Assembly (NCBI GenBank): GCA_964344775.1
Contig: CAYFOO010000010.1
Location: 1 to 31,477 of the forward strand
Direction: 5' to 3'
DNA from: CAYFMH01 sp964344775
Lineage (GTDB): Bacteria > Patescibacteriota > Gracilibacteria > UBA4473
DNA length: 31,477 nt
A model generated the notes under the pieces. The model was not told where the DNA came from. It made no database searches and worked only from the letters and a program-made list of their open reading frames with translations. A program made the translations under genes and the position numbers. Below, piece by piece: positions 15,601 through 24,671 of the stretch (within the stretch, counting starts at the first letter, position 1; each line of letters starts with the position of its first letter).

Positions 15601-18600
15601 ATAAAATTGATCGTCTCAAACATACTATTTCCTGGAATTTTGATAGAAACATAGAAGTGCAAAATTTCAAAGAAAAAGATAATAGTGCAGGTGAAAAAGG
15701 GCTTCAGGAGTTTGTGAGTGGAGGGGATTCTGAAATTTTCATTCGAACAAATTTAAAAGGGCGAAAAAAAGCAGAGATCGAACGAGCCCGAATGCAGATT
15801 TATTCTGACGCACTGCCAGCTGACTATGGTCGTTCAGTAGCGATGAAAGTTATCCATGATCCAGTGTTCGATGTTGATCTGAAAAAAACAAAAGGGATTG
15901 TGGCCGGGACTGAAGAACCACTTCGTATTCCTGTGAAAGCGGAGACCTGGGAAGGAAAAACGATCAATGATGATTTTGAAGTTTTGGTTACTGCTTTTCC
16001 GGACGATATTGGACACTTTCCCTCCGAGCTGAAACTTGTCGATGGAGTAGGAGAACTTCCTTTTTTTCCAGGAATAAAGGCCGGTAAGGTGAAATTAACG
16101 CTGGCTCGTTCTGGATTTGTCGACAAAGAAATAGAGTTGGAAGTGGTATCAGACGAAGCCAAAAAAATAATTATCTCTACTAACGAAGAAACTATCGATC
16201 TGGCACAAGAGTCTCCAATTTTATTGGATGTGAAAGCAGTAGATCGATTTGGAAATACGGTTCAAAATCATGAAAGTGTGGCGGTGCATGTAACGAGTGC
16301 GACGAGTGATCTCCTTCGTCTTGAGTCTGGTACGGTGACGCTCAAAGATGGGAAAGGGGTGCTAAAAGGATGGCCAACCGGCAAGAGTGGGGAAGTCCAT
16401 ATTGTTGTGGAAAAAGAAGGAGCTATTCCAGACGCACTGGAGCTGACGGCTACGAGCCAACTTTCTACCGAGGAAATAAGAAAATTTTCACCTAAATCTC
16501 TTTTTAGTTTGATTTTGGGTTTTGCCGCCGGAGATGTGCGATGGGGAAGAAATTTTGCCAATCAACTTTTATTTTCTGGACAGACGCAAGCGATTGGAAC
16601 CTTGGCTGCTGATCTGATTCCTGCGAAGCGACTTTTTTCGATTGCTCCAGATGGCAAAATTTTTGGTGGAACAGAAGCAGAATTATTGCCAGGAAAGTTT
16701 CCAGAAGTCGTTATTTCTTCTGCTAAATTTGATAATCAATCATCAATAAGAACAAGATTTTTGTTCAAAAATGAAGTTGGTTTATTGTTTAATAAAAGCA
16801 AAAAAGAGCAGGCGGGAGTTTATTTTAACTGTGAAAAAGACGAGTGCCCAGATATTGAACAAAAAAATAGTTCAATAGTTTTAAATGGAAATGAGCTCTT
16901 TTCTGTGACTGAGAGTGGAGGAATTAATTTTGATCCGCAAAAATTGATATTCAAACCAACTGAAAATCTGCGAAAGTGGCAGGTTTTTAGTACAAATGAA
17001 TTAGTGGGGATGCTGGAATTTGTGATTGATGAGGATTTATATTTCATAGATCGATTTTTGGCAGAAGGGGAACCAGGAATACTCATAAAGCCCCTATCGT
17101 CGGAGATTGGAGGAGATGAAGTTTTTATCACTAATACTACGCACAGTGAAAAAGGACTAGCTATCACTCTGCTCACAGAAAAAGAAAAAGCCAATCGAAA
17201 GCTGGGATCGTCTCAGACTTCTGTAGAAGATGCTCTGGGAGATGATACTGTTGGCTGGGTGGGTAATTGGAAAGCCGGTATTAATTTTGCCGCTGGCAAC
17301 AGTATTGGAGATTCGGTGAAGTGGGGAAGTGGAGATAATTTTATTCTGCTGGGGGATCCCTCTCTTTCTGTAGAACGAAATCCGGGGACTGACTTTGGAT
17401 TTTCTCAGGACATGGGGACTCTCACCTGGAAAAGCCCGGATGGTCCAATCGAACAAATTCTTTCGGCTGACATCAATGGGGACGAAAATGAGGATTTATT
17501 GGTTCGAGTGGGAGAGAAGCTTTTTGGACTCTACCAAGCAAAAAACCCGCTTGAAGAAAATTTAGTAGAAAAGAAGGACACCAATCTACAGGTGGATCCA
17601 AATTTTTATGATGCGGGGCCAGTTTTGCGATTTGCCGACGAAGCTCAAACACTCATTTCATTGGATAATGATCGGGATGATTTCACGGATCTGATTCAGC
17701 TCAATGCGGAAGGAAAATTGATTGTACACAAAAACCAGGCCGGCACTTTTTTCCGTGAGGATTTGAATTTGACCGAGGACAAGATTATGAATTTGAAATT
17801 AGGGGAACTCAATGGAGATTTATATCAAGACCTAGTTTTCGCTACAGAAAAGAATGATCTTTTTATTGCTTTTGGACATGAAGCCGGGTTTTTCAAACCT
17901 AAACTGTTGGATAATTTTTCTCCAGATTTTCAGGAAGTAGAGGAGGAATTTACCCCCTTTGATGCGGAGATAAAAGCTGGTGATCTTATCCAGACCTATC
18001 CACATTTGGGGGCATTGCTAATTTCTTTTATGGGAATTGATTCCATCGAAGCTGACTTGGACGAAGAAATTATTACTCGATTTCCAGATCCAGAGAAGCC
18101 CGGCAAAGAAGTAGATCTTTCTGAATTTTTTAATTCGGAAAAAAAAGAAAAAGTCTTCATGCCGGTGATTCGAAACGAGCGGTTTGACACGGAATTTACC
18201 GCCAAGATAGATAAGGAAACAAACAAGATCGAAATAGGAGACAAAATTTTGGTGAAATTTACGATAAAAGCGAACTCAGAAATTAAAAATTTTGAATTCC
18301 AACCAGGGACAGACGAGCGGCTCAAATTTATTCCAGGTTCTCTGAGGTGTGAGGGATGCAAAGGAAATTTGGAACTGCGAAAAGAGCAAGGACAGGGCAA
18401 TTTTTGGGCTCATGGGGTGGATTTGCCGGGAATCCGAAAAGTGATTTTTTCTTGGGAATTAGAAGTAACCGAAGTTTCAGTGATCAACTTTCTCCTGGGG
18501 GACTTCGAAGACGGAGCGGATGATGCGGATGATGTAGTGGTGCCATGGGATGGCAGTGATGGGGTACGCCGTTTGATTAAATTTTTGTCTTCAGAGCAAC

Positions 18601-21600
18601 CACCACTTACCGGTTTGCGTGCGGGGGATCTCGGTGGATCCATCATCGCTTACGCTCCGAAAAAACGAATCGATGCGGTGCAGCCGCCAAAAGAAGATAC
18701 CTACGAAGAAAGATACGAAAATCCGATGGAATCTGACACAGACAATGATGGGATCCCAGATTCTCATGATCATTATCCGCATACGCCCAATGAAGCGGGA
18801 TTAGATTACTCACAAAACTATCTGGTAGAAGTGGCCAATCAAAAGGAGAATTGGCAGTGCGGAGGGGGAGAGTGTTATTCCTTTGTCCCAGCGGTGGCAG
18901 AGGACGGACCAGGACTCATAAACGATATGAAACCTTATCAGCCGACGGTGGCAGAGGGACCCTATCAACCAAAAGATCCTTGTCCGTGGGATACCTGTGA
19001 AAATGAAGAGGATGATCCTTTTGATGGCCTAGAAACACAAGATGGAGATGCAACGCTCAATCTTGGTATTTACCGATATTATGAAATGGAAATTGAGCCA
19101 AATGAACCTAAGAAGGAAGTAGAGGCAAATTGCTACGGCCTAAAATCAAAACATATGGAAGCTCCCATTTGGTGGGAGAGAGAAAACTGCTGGTTGGAAG
19201 TGACCACTCCGTATCATGATTTGGATATTTGTAGAAAAACCGGAGTAGAAGAACTGAATGCTGAAGCCGCCTATGTAGATCGAGGATCGGTGGGGAGCCT
19301 CTACAATACTTCCGGACCGCGGACCATCAATGGGGTATTTACAATGAAAATGGCAGTGGTGGCATCAAAAGAAAATATGAAAAACATTCAGATTCCGGCG
19401 GGGGATGTGGTGGCTCTCTGGCTGCAGGATCAGATGCGGGAATTTGGAAGCAATCTCTCGTTGCCATCACTTTCTGTCCAGATGCCGAGCTATCTGCGGC
19501 ACTACATGCGGGAGGCAGTGCCTCCAGAGTTCCAAATGGACCGGGGGGGGGTGATTGATTTGATTTATTCTGCTCTTCTCAATATTCCTTTTCTCGAAGT
19601 AAATGTGGAGGATGTGAGTATTCCTTACGTAAATTTCACTCAGGCAGAGATGGGGCGATGGGAAAATCAATACAAAGAGTGGCGAAAAACAGCTCCAGCG
19701 AAATTTTCTCCAGCAGAATTGCAGCGATACGACAGTGCGTTCGAAAACAACCGAAAAGCGATCCATGCCTACAACGATTTGGTGATCAAGGAACTCATCA
19801 ATATTCGAAGGAAGCAGGCGATACTTCTGGATGGGCTTATCGAGATTCTGCACATACTTTCCGACTACCTCGATGAGTGGGTAGCCCATGTGGAGAGGGG
19901 ACTGGACCATTGGCAGGAAGCCGAGCGGATCATGCTCAGAACTTTACAAAATGTCTGGCAAAAGGAAATAATCCAGCCGTTTGTGAAATTTTCCCTAGAT
20001 TGTCGGACCTGTGTGATAGACCGAGGGACGCTTCTTATGTGGGTGCTCAAGCATATTTTTATGGTGGAAGCTAATTTTGAAGGAGATGATGACATTTATT
20101 CGGTAGAATTTCCACTGAATGTGATTCGGGTTCCGAGGGCACCAGATATAAAAATTGATTATTCCAATGTCGGAGGGAGGTTTTCTGTCACGCTCCTCAA
20201 TCCCATGATGAAGCCGATGGACTTGACTCTTTTTGAACTTTTTCCGCTTCCAGTGGAGTCTGGGGACGAAATGTTGCCCTTTTCTTTACCCCCTTTTCCG
20301 GGAAGTGATCTAGATGTTCCAGCATTGAATTACAGATTGCCGACTCTATTGAAATCCCCAAGTTCTGCTCAGGAGATTACGGACTTGAAGGCTGCCGATG
20401 TCTATGAACCAGAGAAACACGAACTTCCAGAAAAAATTGCAAAAGTGCTAGAGGAACTAAAAATGCCAGCTATTCCTGAGCCACCAAAACTGCCAGAAAT
20501 TTTGGACTCACTCCGAGATATCGTCAGAAGGCCAAAAGAGTTGATGTTTCCTTTTCTCTGTGATCTAAGGAGAGGGCTCTGGTGGGTCCCGGAGTGGTTC
20601 GTGAAACCGCATGCAGAGCAATTGGCCAATCGAGAGACTTTGTTTGAGAGCGGAGAAAGACATGATTATTCCATCCTGCATTTACAAAAGATTGGAACGA
20701 GGGATCCAGAGCGATATGCCGCGGATGAGGATTTTGTAGAAGTTTCTGATGGATATTTGCTCAAGAATGATGACAAAGATCATTTCAAAAACGAAGTGAC
20801 GATGGAAAATATCGAATGGGCCGGAAAATCTTTGGATCGGATTGAGGACAACATTTCTCAACGAAAAAGAGATGAAGGAAGAGGTGAAGATGTGGTGCCA
20901 GGGGAACAAGGAAAAGAGATTGAAACTTCTTATCAGCCTCCATTTCAAGAAATGAAGGATTTGGTGCAGAACCTGGAAAATGCCAATCGAGAGGCAGAAC
21001 TTCTGGATGCTCCGACACTATTGGCCCAGATGAAAGGAAAAGTACGGAATATGAAACCGAAAAACAGAAGTGATTATGAAATGAAAAAAGCGGTTTTGGG
21101 AATCGCCGATCCTGATTTAAATTTGGACACACCCCTTCGTCGGGGAATAAAAACGCATTTGGCAGTGAAACATGATATTTTGGATTACCTCAGACAGAGG
21201 TTGGTTCAGGAAAATAAAATTTTGTTTGATGAGAGCATTTCATCTGAAGAATTTTTTGCACACCCTCAAGTACAGGAAATCCTAGAAATGGAAGGGGATT
21301 ATTTTACTTCTGGCAAAAATAAAAAGGATTTTGCAAAGCAGGTAGTTGCAGAGACAGAATCATTTCTTTTGGCTCAGACTGAAGGAAATGAAGAAGAATC
21401 TACAGAACCACAGACTTCTGAAGTAGTACTCACTTCTGATGGCAAAAAAATACAAGATGGGATTTATTTTCTCGATCCAGCCTCAAATCAGAGCAAGAAA
21501 ATCACCAAATTAGCTTCTCCCAATGCCCAATCACTTTTAATCGACCTGGATGGAGATGATTTTGAGGAGATGATTTATTCTTTTGAGGATGAGCTCTATA

Positions 21601-23534
21601 TCAAAGAATTCGAGGCAGAATCAAAAGTTGAATTGCCAGTAGAAGAAATAGAGCAGATGCATTTCAGTGTGTTTCAGGACTTTTTTGCTCCGACTCCGGA
21701 AGTGGTTGCTCGAGTTTCTGCCACTGGAGTGGGACTTGATTTTATGCGAAGTGATGAAGATATCACGTATTTCGAATGGGTGACGACTGATCGGCCAGAT
21801 TTTCTCATGGAAGCGAGAATGCATCCATCGAGAAGAAAATCAAAGCAGTGGGATCGACAGGCGATGCTCGTTCGTGATCCGCTCTCAGCAGAACAGTCTC
21901 GATGGGTTTCTGCTCGGGTGCTTTCTGTGACAGGTAATCCAAAAATACACGTTCCCACTTTTCCTCCAGTTCCAAACGTAAGTGCGGGGGATTGCAAAGA
22001 TCCAGAGACTCCAAAGCCGATGTTCCTCGAAGAAAATGTTTTCATGGCACAGAGCGAAGCAAAGTTTCGAATGCGGCGACTGTCTGGCGACAATGGCAAA
22101 TGGGAAAAAATTACGCTCTTCGAAGGAGGAGAAATCAAACTTCCCCCGGCAGAACTCTGCGTGACAAGTGGAAAACTTGTTCGATTACAGGATGGGAAAA
22201 TGCAAGAAAAAGAGTTATCTGCGGGGCAGATTTTGACTGATGGGGCACGTCTCGAACTTGGCCCAGAGGATCGAGTGAAACTTAAGTTTTTCGATGGCAG
22301 TCAGACGATGCTCTGGGGAGGGGAGAACTATGATTTTCACCAGGTTTCTTCTGCCGAAAAAGAAATCTCGCTTGATTTGCCATTGCGTTTGGGGAATCAT
22401 TATGGATTTCTCATTGGTCAAAAGGGTATGGATATGAGTTATCTGCGGTCAGGATTTCTCACAGATCCGCAAAAAGAAGATGATCGCTCGCCTCCTCAGA
22501 TTCGAATAAAAGGAGGAAGTGAGCTTTTTGCTCCGATGCGGCAGAAGATTTTGGTCGATGCGACGAGGACTTCTGATGAACAATTATTCAAAAAAGTCTG
22601 GTGGGATCTGTATCCGAAAAAAGATTCGGATGGGGACGGAGACTCAACCAATGATGTAGATTTTCCAAAACCGGATTCAGACTATCCGATCGAAAGACTG
22701 CTCAAAATCAAGCTTCCTCCGAGAGCCAAAGCAGAAGAATTTAGCGTATTTCTCCACGTTCAGGACCCAGCAGGAAATGTGACCAGTCAGGAAATAAAGA
22801 TTACCGTAGGGGCTCCAGCACTCGAACTGCAGATTGCTTCGATGGATGAACATCAATTGTCTGGGAAAGTCCAGGAAAAGCTAGCAAAAGTCCCGGTTTG
22901 GTTTCTACGAAGTCGAGCAGGGGTGGAGGATTTATTACGCGAAGAACCAGTGCTCTCCGACAAGTCTGGTCGGTTTGAGTTGTCTGGGTTGAGTGCTTCT
23001 GGAGGTTTGGAAATTATCGATAAAACCACCGGAAAAGTGGTGGTGGAAGTCCTCGAAAACGGTCGTCCGGTGATAATCGATAATCGCTTTGGATTTAATG
23101 TGCAGCCGGCGACCACGAGTCATCCTTTTCGCATCCGTATCCGAGATGAAAAAAATCATTCGGTGCTCTTTTTGGATTTTTCCACTTCGGGCGAAAAACC
23201 GGTGGTTGTAGCCAGTTCCTTTGATTCTCTCTCAGAAGCAGTGCAGGTGATGGATCGAAATGCAGGTGATCGATTTGTTTTTCACTCCTTTCCAGAGAGT
23301 TCAGTTTCAGCCGGTTCGGTGGCATTGGTGGATAATGAAAATCACAAAACGCTTGGTGTGCTTGATCCGCGAGGAGATTTTTATCTGGTGGGAAATAGTG
23401 GGATTCATTTTGGCGTGAAGCGAGCGATGCATGAGGAGGGTCCGGTGATTTTTGAGATTTTTGGTCCGGAAAAAGCAGTGGTGGGGGAGCTTTTCATTCC
23501 GGTGGAGGGGATTGAGACAATTAAAAATTTATAA
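12603..23534 (+). CDS. Giant secreted multidomain surface protein (3643 aa)
   Basis: One uninterrupted frame begins with a good signal peptide: KK near residue 11, a hydrophobic stretch to 27, and ANA at 31-33 before the probable cut. Residues of about 50-170 (LVGTVLIGDVPLP, FPYVDF) weakly resemble gingipain-type C25 regions. Beta-sandwich Ig-like repeats follow at about 765-1275 (ITDEYGNKI, VDRFGNTVQNH are typical). FG-GAP-like Asp-rich units occur near 1622 (DINGDENEDLL), 1688, 1733 and 2981 (DLDGDDFEEMI), and a thrombospondin-3-like calcium loop near 2043 (DTDNDGIPDSHD). Long amphipathic helices lie at about 2356-2470 and a FecR-like segment at about 3177-3245. No C-terminal anchor or sorting motif is visible. 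It may act in adhesion, surface layer or host contact; this is inference. Each domain assignment is by eye and modest. Confidence 0.85.
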   Translation: MLLNKINSKLKKVIATTLIFAVFASFLPTSANAFLDPKPEPVKNSDKAPIIERTKLVAFLVGEELLDHPDLASKIERYGQDVQRALRAKVVQIPVPYEASPFEIYEGLGHLYFSGLDSDQKSQLVGTVLIGDVPLPVIEKNGNFWPTIFPYVDFKAPIYHWKTDKEQFVHQGGDGEPEIWHGVIRSGADGIDYQVKELEEYFDENHKVHAGETTFSQKVFFADFNRQKRVVSDLIFNHYLRWIRYAEDISYLRFTKRFAKKLFDEFAAEKKAMGISTGDVSPADALEDMNDILSKPLADTILKRYQEIYSNWFASINGMIDKSARWTPTDIDTTVSMISRKDEYAVLTLRAVNDAVEEALISKMEVEQIPVDISVTTTEDVQVQETDEFGNLVVDATTGDPVFTTEGAPLYWNGVRRDAMTAEDCSLSRGSKNGDQTPFAQRLESNRTFNSETVGSCADENASDQDKNDDLYEGCCVDNMVDSNGELSYVRCDTGSEWMVVDNTSVHLGAELPVFSVRGTAEKEIPQGAEGCVDIIEWGGGDRTFSSLFIHDEPRNETISDQLAGGSSQLLPVDDPRGFSYYDHYQNFRRIAFPNIFDFRASKLAKTDLKSAILALFREKIDQINEGVDETKTISQEKLSEDLLDEELEKIGWEKIYDALMWLDKDIEEKNKLILETAFSEPEKYQNFLFDDDFDGYELVEIISKGHPIDGLEMSFAPVGSTTDEEYFDVLDQLLDFEFDPDPFVGFDFSSEGEVEEVAGEAVRLEIFPSEFRIPVTDPSLVRVEARLKDRKENIVESDFETEVTLKFSSSDVSRFFTIMGSQTKTVRAGKATFMLIPKVEQKIAGKFQVFAEAGKFTAEPVPMSISTHSISLVPPVDPIEVRQNGGVLFRAEIQGLDRKLSVAMDGKTLKFESDEGTFEGGNTAVIENGIVSIRFYPGEKAGRGKIMVSDFEKELPFAEAEFDIFPGPPAVLRVDAPRFLIKEADFVPVSIQITDEYGNKIDRLKHTISWNFDRNIEVQNFKEKDNSAGEKGLQEFVSGGDSEIFIRTNLKGRKKAEIERARMQIYSDALPADYGRSVAMKVIHDPVFDVDLKKTKGIVAGTEEPLRIPVKAETWEGKTINDDFEVLVTAFPDDIGHFPSELKLVDGVGELPFFPGIKAGKVKLTLARSGFVDKEIELEVVSDEAKKIIISTNEETIDLAQESPILLDVKAVDRFGNTVQNHESVAVHVTSATSDLLRLESGTVTLKDGKGVLKGWPTGKSGEVHIVVEKEGAIPDALELTATSQLSTEEIRKFSPKSLFSLILGFAAGDVRWGRNFANQLLFSGQTQAIGTLAADLIPAKRLFSIAPDGKIFGGTEAELLPGKFPEVVISSAKFDNQSSIRTRFLFKNEVGLLFNKSKKEQAGVYFNCEKDECPDIEQKNSSIVLNGNELFSVTESGGINFDPQKLIFKPTENLRKWQVFSTNELVGMLEFVIDEDLYFIDRFLAEGEPGILIKPLSSEIGGDEVFITNTTHSEKGLAITLLTEKEKANRKLGSSQTSVEDALGDDTVGWVGNWKAGINFAAGNSIGDSVKWGSGDNFILLGDPSLSVERNPGTDFGFSQDMGTLTWKSPDGPIEQILSADINGDENEDLLVRVGEKLFGLYQAKNPLEENLVEKKDTNLQVDPNFYDAGPVLRFADEAQTLISLDNDRDDFTDLIQLNAEGKLIVHKNQAGTFFREDLNLTEDKIMNLKLGELNGDLYQDLVFATEKNDLFIAFGHEAGFFKPKLLDNFSPDFQEVEEEFTPFDAEIKAGDLIQTYPHLGALLISFMGIDSIEADLDEEIITRFPDPEKPGKEVDLSEFFNSEKKEKVFMPVIRNERFDTEFTAKIDKETNKIEIGDKILVKFTIKANSEIKNFEFQPGTDERLKFIPGSLRCEGCKGNLELRKEQGQGNFWAHGVDLPGIRKVIFSWELEVTEVSVINFLLGDFEDGADDADDVVVPWDGSDGVRRLIKFLSSEQPPLTGLRAGDLGGSIIAYAPKKRIDAVQPPKEDTYEERYENPMESDTDNDGIPDSHDHYPHTPNEAGLDYSQNYLVEVANQKENWQCGGGECYSFVPAVAEDGPGLINDMKPYQPTVAEGPYQPKDPCPWDTCENEEDDPFDGLETQDGDATLNLGIYRYYEMEIEPNEPKKEVEANCYGLKSKHMEAPIWWERENCWLEVTTPYHDLDICRKTGVEELNAEAAYVDRGSVGSLYNTSGPRTINGVFTMKMAVVASKENMKNIQIPAGDVVALWLQDQMREFGSNLSLPSLSVQMPSYLRHYMREAVPPEFQMDRGGVIDLIYSALLNIPFLEVNVEDVSIPYVNFTQAEMGRWENQYKEWRKTAPAKFSPAELQRYDSAFENNRKAIHAYNDLVIKELINIRRKQAILLDGLIEILHILSDYLDEWVAHVERGLDHWQEAERIMLRTLQNVWQKEIIQPFVKFSLDCRTCVIDRGTLLMWVLKHIFMVEANFEGDDDIYSVEFPLNVIRVPRAPDIKIDYSNVGGRFSVTLLNPMMKPMDLTLFELFPLPVESGDEMLPFSLPPFPGSDLDVPALNYRLPTLLKSPSSAQEITDLKAADVYEPEKHELPEKIAKVLEELKMPAIPEPPKLPEILDSLRDIVRRPKELMFPFLCDLRRGLWWVPEWFVKPHAEQLANRETLFESGERHDYSILHLQKIGTRDPERYAADEDFVEVSDGYLLKNDDKDHFKNEVTMENIEWAGKSLDRIEDNISQRKRDEGRGEDVVPGEQGKEIETSYQPPFQEMKDLVQNLENANREAELLDAPTLLAQMKGKVRNMKPKNRSDYEMKKAVLGIADPDLNLDTPLRRGIKTHLAVKHDILDYLRQRLVQENKILFDESISSEEFFAHPQVQEILEMEGDYFTSGKNKKDFAKQVVAETESFLLAQTEGNEEESTEPQTSEVVLTSDGKKIQDGIYFLDPASNQSKKITKLASPNAQSLLIDLDGDDFEEMIYSFEDELYIKEFEAESKVELPVEEIEQMHFSVFQDFFAPTPEVVARVSATGVGLDFMRSDEDITYFEWVTTDRPDFLMEARMHPSRRKSKQWDRQAMLVRDPLSAEQSRWVSARVLSVTGNPKIHVPTFPPVPNVSAGDCKDPETPKPMFLEENVFMAQSEAKFRMRRLSGDNGKWEKITLFEGGEIKLPPAELCVTSGKLVRLQDGKMQEKELSAGQILTDGARLELGPEDRVKLKFFDGSQTMLWGGENYDFHQVSSAEKEISLDLPLRLGNHYGFLIGQKGMDMSYLRSGFLTDPQKEDDRSPPQIRIKGGSELFAPMRQKILVDATRTSDEQLFKKVWWDLYPKKDSDGDGDSTNDVDFPKPDSDYPIERLLKIKLPPRAKAEEFSVFLHVQDPAGNVTSQEIKITVGAPALELQIASMDEHQLSGKVQEKLAKVPVWFLRSRAGVEDLLREEPVLSDKSGRFELSGLSASGGLEIIDKTTGKVVVEVLENGRPVIIDNRFGFNVQPATTSHPFRIRIRDEKNHSVLFLDFSTSGEKPVVVASSFDSLSEAVQVMDRNAGDRFVFHSFPESSVSAGSVALVDNENHKTLGVLDPRGDFYLVGNSGIHFGVKRAMHEEGPVIFEIFGPEKAVVGELFIPVEGIETIKNL

Positions 23535-23556
23535 TTGATCGTTTGGAATAAAAAGG

Positions 23557-23811
23557 CTAGAGAGATAAGAAGGAATTTGACAGAAAAATAGTCAAGTCTA
23601 TCATTGTAGTGTATTTACCCTCAAAAAAATGGGCATACTTTTCAGGCTCTCGAAAAAGTTTGTAAGTGTTTGTTTTTTTTAAAAAATCTTCAGCTTTAGA
23701 TAGTAAAAGGCCATGTATTTCTACATCTAGTCTCAAAGAATTGAGAGGTGTTTTTGTATTATGTGGAGTTTCATTATTTCCAAGGGCGGAAATTTCTAGT
23801 TTTTCTGGCAT
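23557..23811 (-). CDS. Small hypothetical protein
   Basis: This 84-aa frame lies tail to tail with the giant gene, 22 nt beyond its stop. The sequence is mixed polar with a Lys/Glu-rich middle (SKAEDFLKKTNTYKLFREPEKYAHFFEGKY) and no signal peptide, membrane helix or motif I can name. Start ATG at 23811 has no Shine-Dalgarno motif, which is normal in this window. It is not a shadow of another gene, since nothing else is coded here, but its reality rests only on having an open frame in otherwise AT-rich DNA. Confidence 0.4.
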   Translation of the reverse strand: MPEKLEISALGNNETPHNTKTPLNSLRLDVEIHGLLLSKAEDFLKKTNTYKLFREPEKYAHFFEGKYTTMIDLTIFLSNSFLSL

Positions 23812-24040
23812 TTTAATTTATTAAATCACGTCATTTTACCACAAAATACAACAAAAAGCAAATCAATTCTTATTGATTTATATGGGATAACAACGCTTAG
23901 TCTGTATTTTATTTTAGCTTATTTATGCGTATAAATATAATTTTTGTGTTTTTTTGTACAAAAATACTTGACAAAAAATAAATATTATGATGCAAGTCGC
24001 TTGTCTTAATTTTCATATTTCTTAATTAAAAAATCATAAA
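23812..24040. other. AT-rich intergenic region before the IS200-type element
   Basis: No gene is seen. The stretch contains a TTGACA at 23968-23973, but no convincing -10 box at the right distance, and a short inverted repeat CAAG..CTTG near 23993-24003. It leads into the left-end hairpin of the insertion element. Confidence 0.5.
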
Positions 24041-24059
24041 CCACCGGCTATGCCGGTGG
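24041..24059. repeat. IS left-end hairpin
   Basis: An 8-bp perfect stem with a TAT loop. The stem sequence CCACCGGC is shared, apart from its last base, with the right-end hairpin, as expected for the structure TnpA recognises. Confidence 0.85.
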
Positions 24060-24158
24060 AAACGCAACGGTTATACCGAAATCGTGGTGAGTAGGGTAGG
24101 ATGTGAGGAGGGGAACGTCCAAAGGGGTTATTAATAATACTTCATAATCACCACAAAA

Positions 24159-24596
24159 ATGAATACCCCTAAAAAACAAAGTCACGTAGTGTGGAACTGT
24201 ACGTATCATGTAGTAATCGTCCCAAAATATCGCAAGAAAGTATTGTATGAAGACACAAGACAACGAGTAGGAGAAATAATACGAGAATTAGCAAGTTATA
24301 AGGAGGTGGAGGTGGTCGAAGGAAATGCTTGTCCCGACCACATCCACATGGTGTTAAGAATACCACCAAAGCACAGTGTATCAGCAATGATGGGATACTT
24401 AAAAGGAAAAAGTGCCATCCGGATACATCTAGAAAAAGGAAGAAGGAAACCATTAACCCAAAAAGCATTTTGGAGTAGAGGATTCTTTGTAAGCACAGTA
24501 GGAATAGATGAAGAAATGATAAAAAAGTATGTGAAGGAACAATGGAAACACGATAAATACATTGATGGTCCGCAGTTAGACCTTTATTGGAATTAG
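24159..24596 (+). CDS. tnpA: IS200/IS605 family transposase TnpA
   Basis: The 145-aa protein is a full-length single-domain Y1 transposase. It has the HUH motif HIH at residues 61-63 (CPDHIHMVLRIPP), the family segment SVSAMMGYLKGKSA, FWSRGFFVSTVGIDEE, and the catalytic Tyr at 124 in KKYVKEQ. TnpA cuts and rejoins single-stranded DNA at the subterminal hairpins. The frame is intact with all catalytic residues present, so it may be active. The leader (24090-24158) contains a GAGGAGGGG run and an AAGGGGTT able to pair with the AACCCC beyond the gene, which may limit its translation. It is unrelated at gene level to the RAYT at 3136-3687 beyond the shared fold. Confidence 0.95.
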   Translation: MNTPKKQSHVVWNCTYHVVIVPKYRKKVLYEDTRQRVGEIIRELASYKEVEVVEGNACPDHIHMVLRIPPKHSVSAMMGYLKGKSAIRIHLEKGRRKPLTQKAFWSRGFFVSTVGIDEEMIKKYVKEQWKHDKYIDGPQLDLYWN

Positions 24597-24604
24597 GACC
24601 ATTT

Positions 24605-24621
24605 AACCCCTTTGAGGGGTT
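24605..24621 (+). terminator. Hairpin after tnpA
   Basis: AACCCC-TTTGA-GGGGTT forms a 6-bp stem directly after the tnpA stop, inside the element. There is no following T run, so it may be a structural part of the right end rather than a true terminator. Confidence 0.4.
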
Positions 24622-24633
24622 CCCCGTATAATG

Positions 24634-24653
24634 CCACCGGTTTTCACCGGTGG
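24634..24653. repeat. IS right-end hairpin
   Basis: An 8-bp perfect stem CCACCGGT/ACCGGTGG with a TTTC loop, matching the left-end hairpin. It ends 18 bp before the start codon of the next gene. Confidence 0.85.
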
Positions 24654-24671
24654 ATATTTACTATTTAAAAC

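Larger units (their letters stand above)
24041..24653 (+). mobile_element. IS200/IS605-type insertion sequence, transposase only
   Basis: A tnpA gene is framed by two subterminal hairpins of related sequence. On the left, CCACCGGC-TAT-GCCGGTGG (24041-24059); on the right, CCACCGGT-TTTC-ACCGGTGG (24634-24653). There are no terminal inverted repeats or target duplications, as expected for single-strand HUH transposition. Coordinates given are hairpin to hairpin; the exact cleavage ends lie a few bases outside and I cannot fix them. No tnpB is present. Confidence 0.85.

Noticed and set aside
23968..23996. TTGACA upstream of the IS200-type element as a promoter
   Set aside because: No acceptable -10 box lies 16-18 bp downstream.
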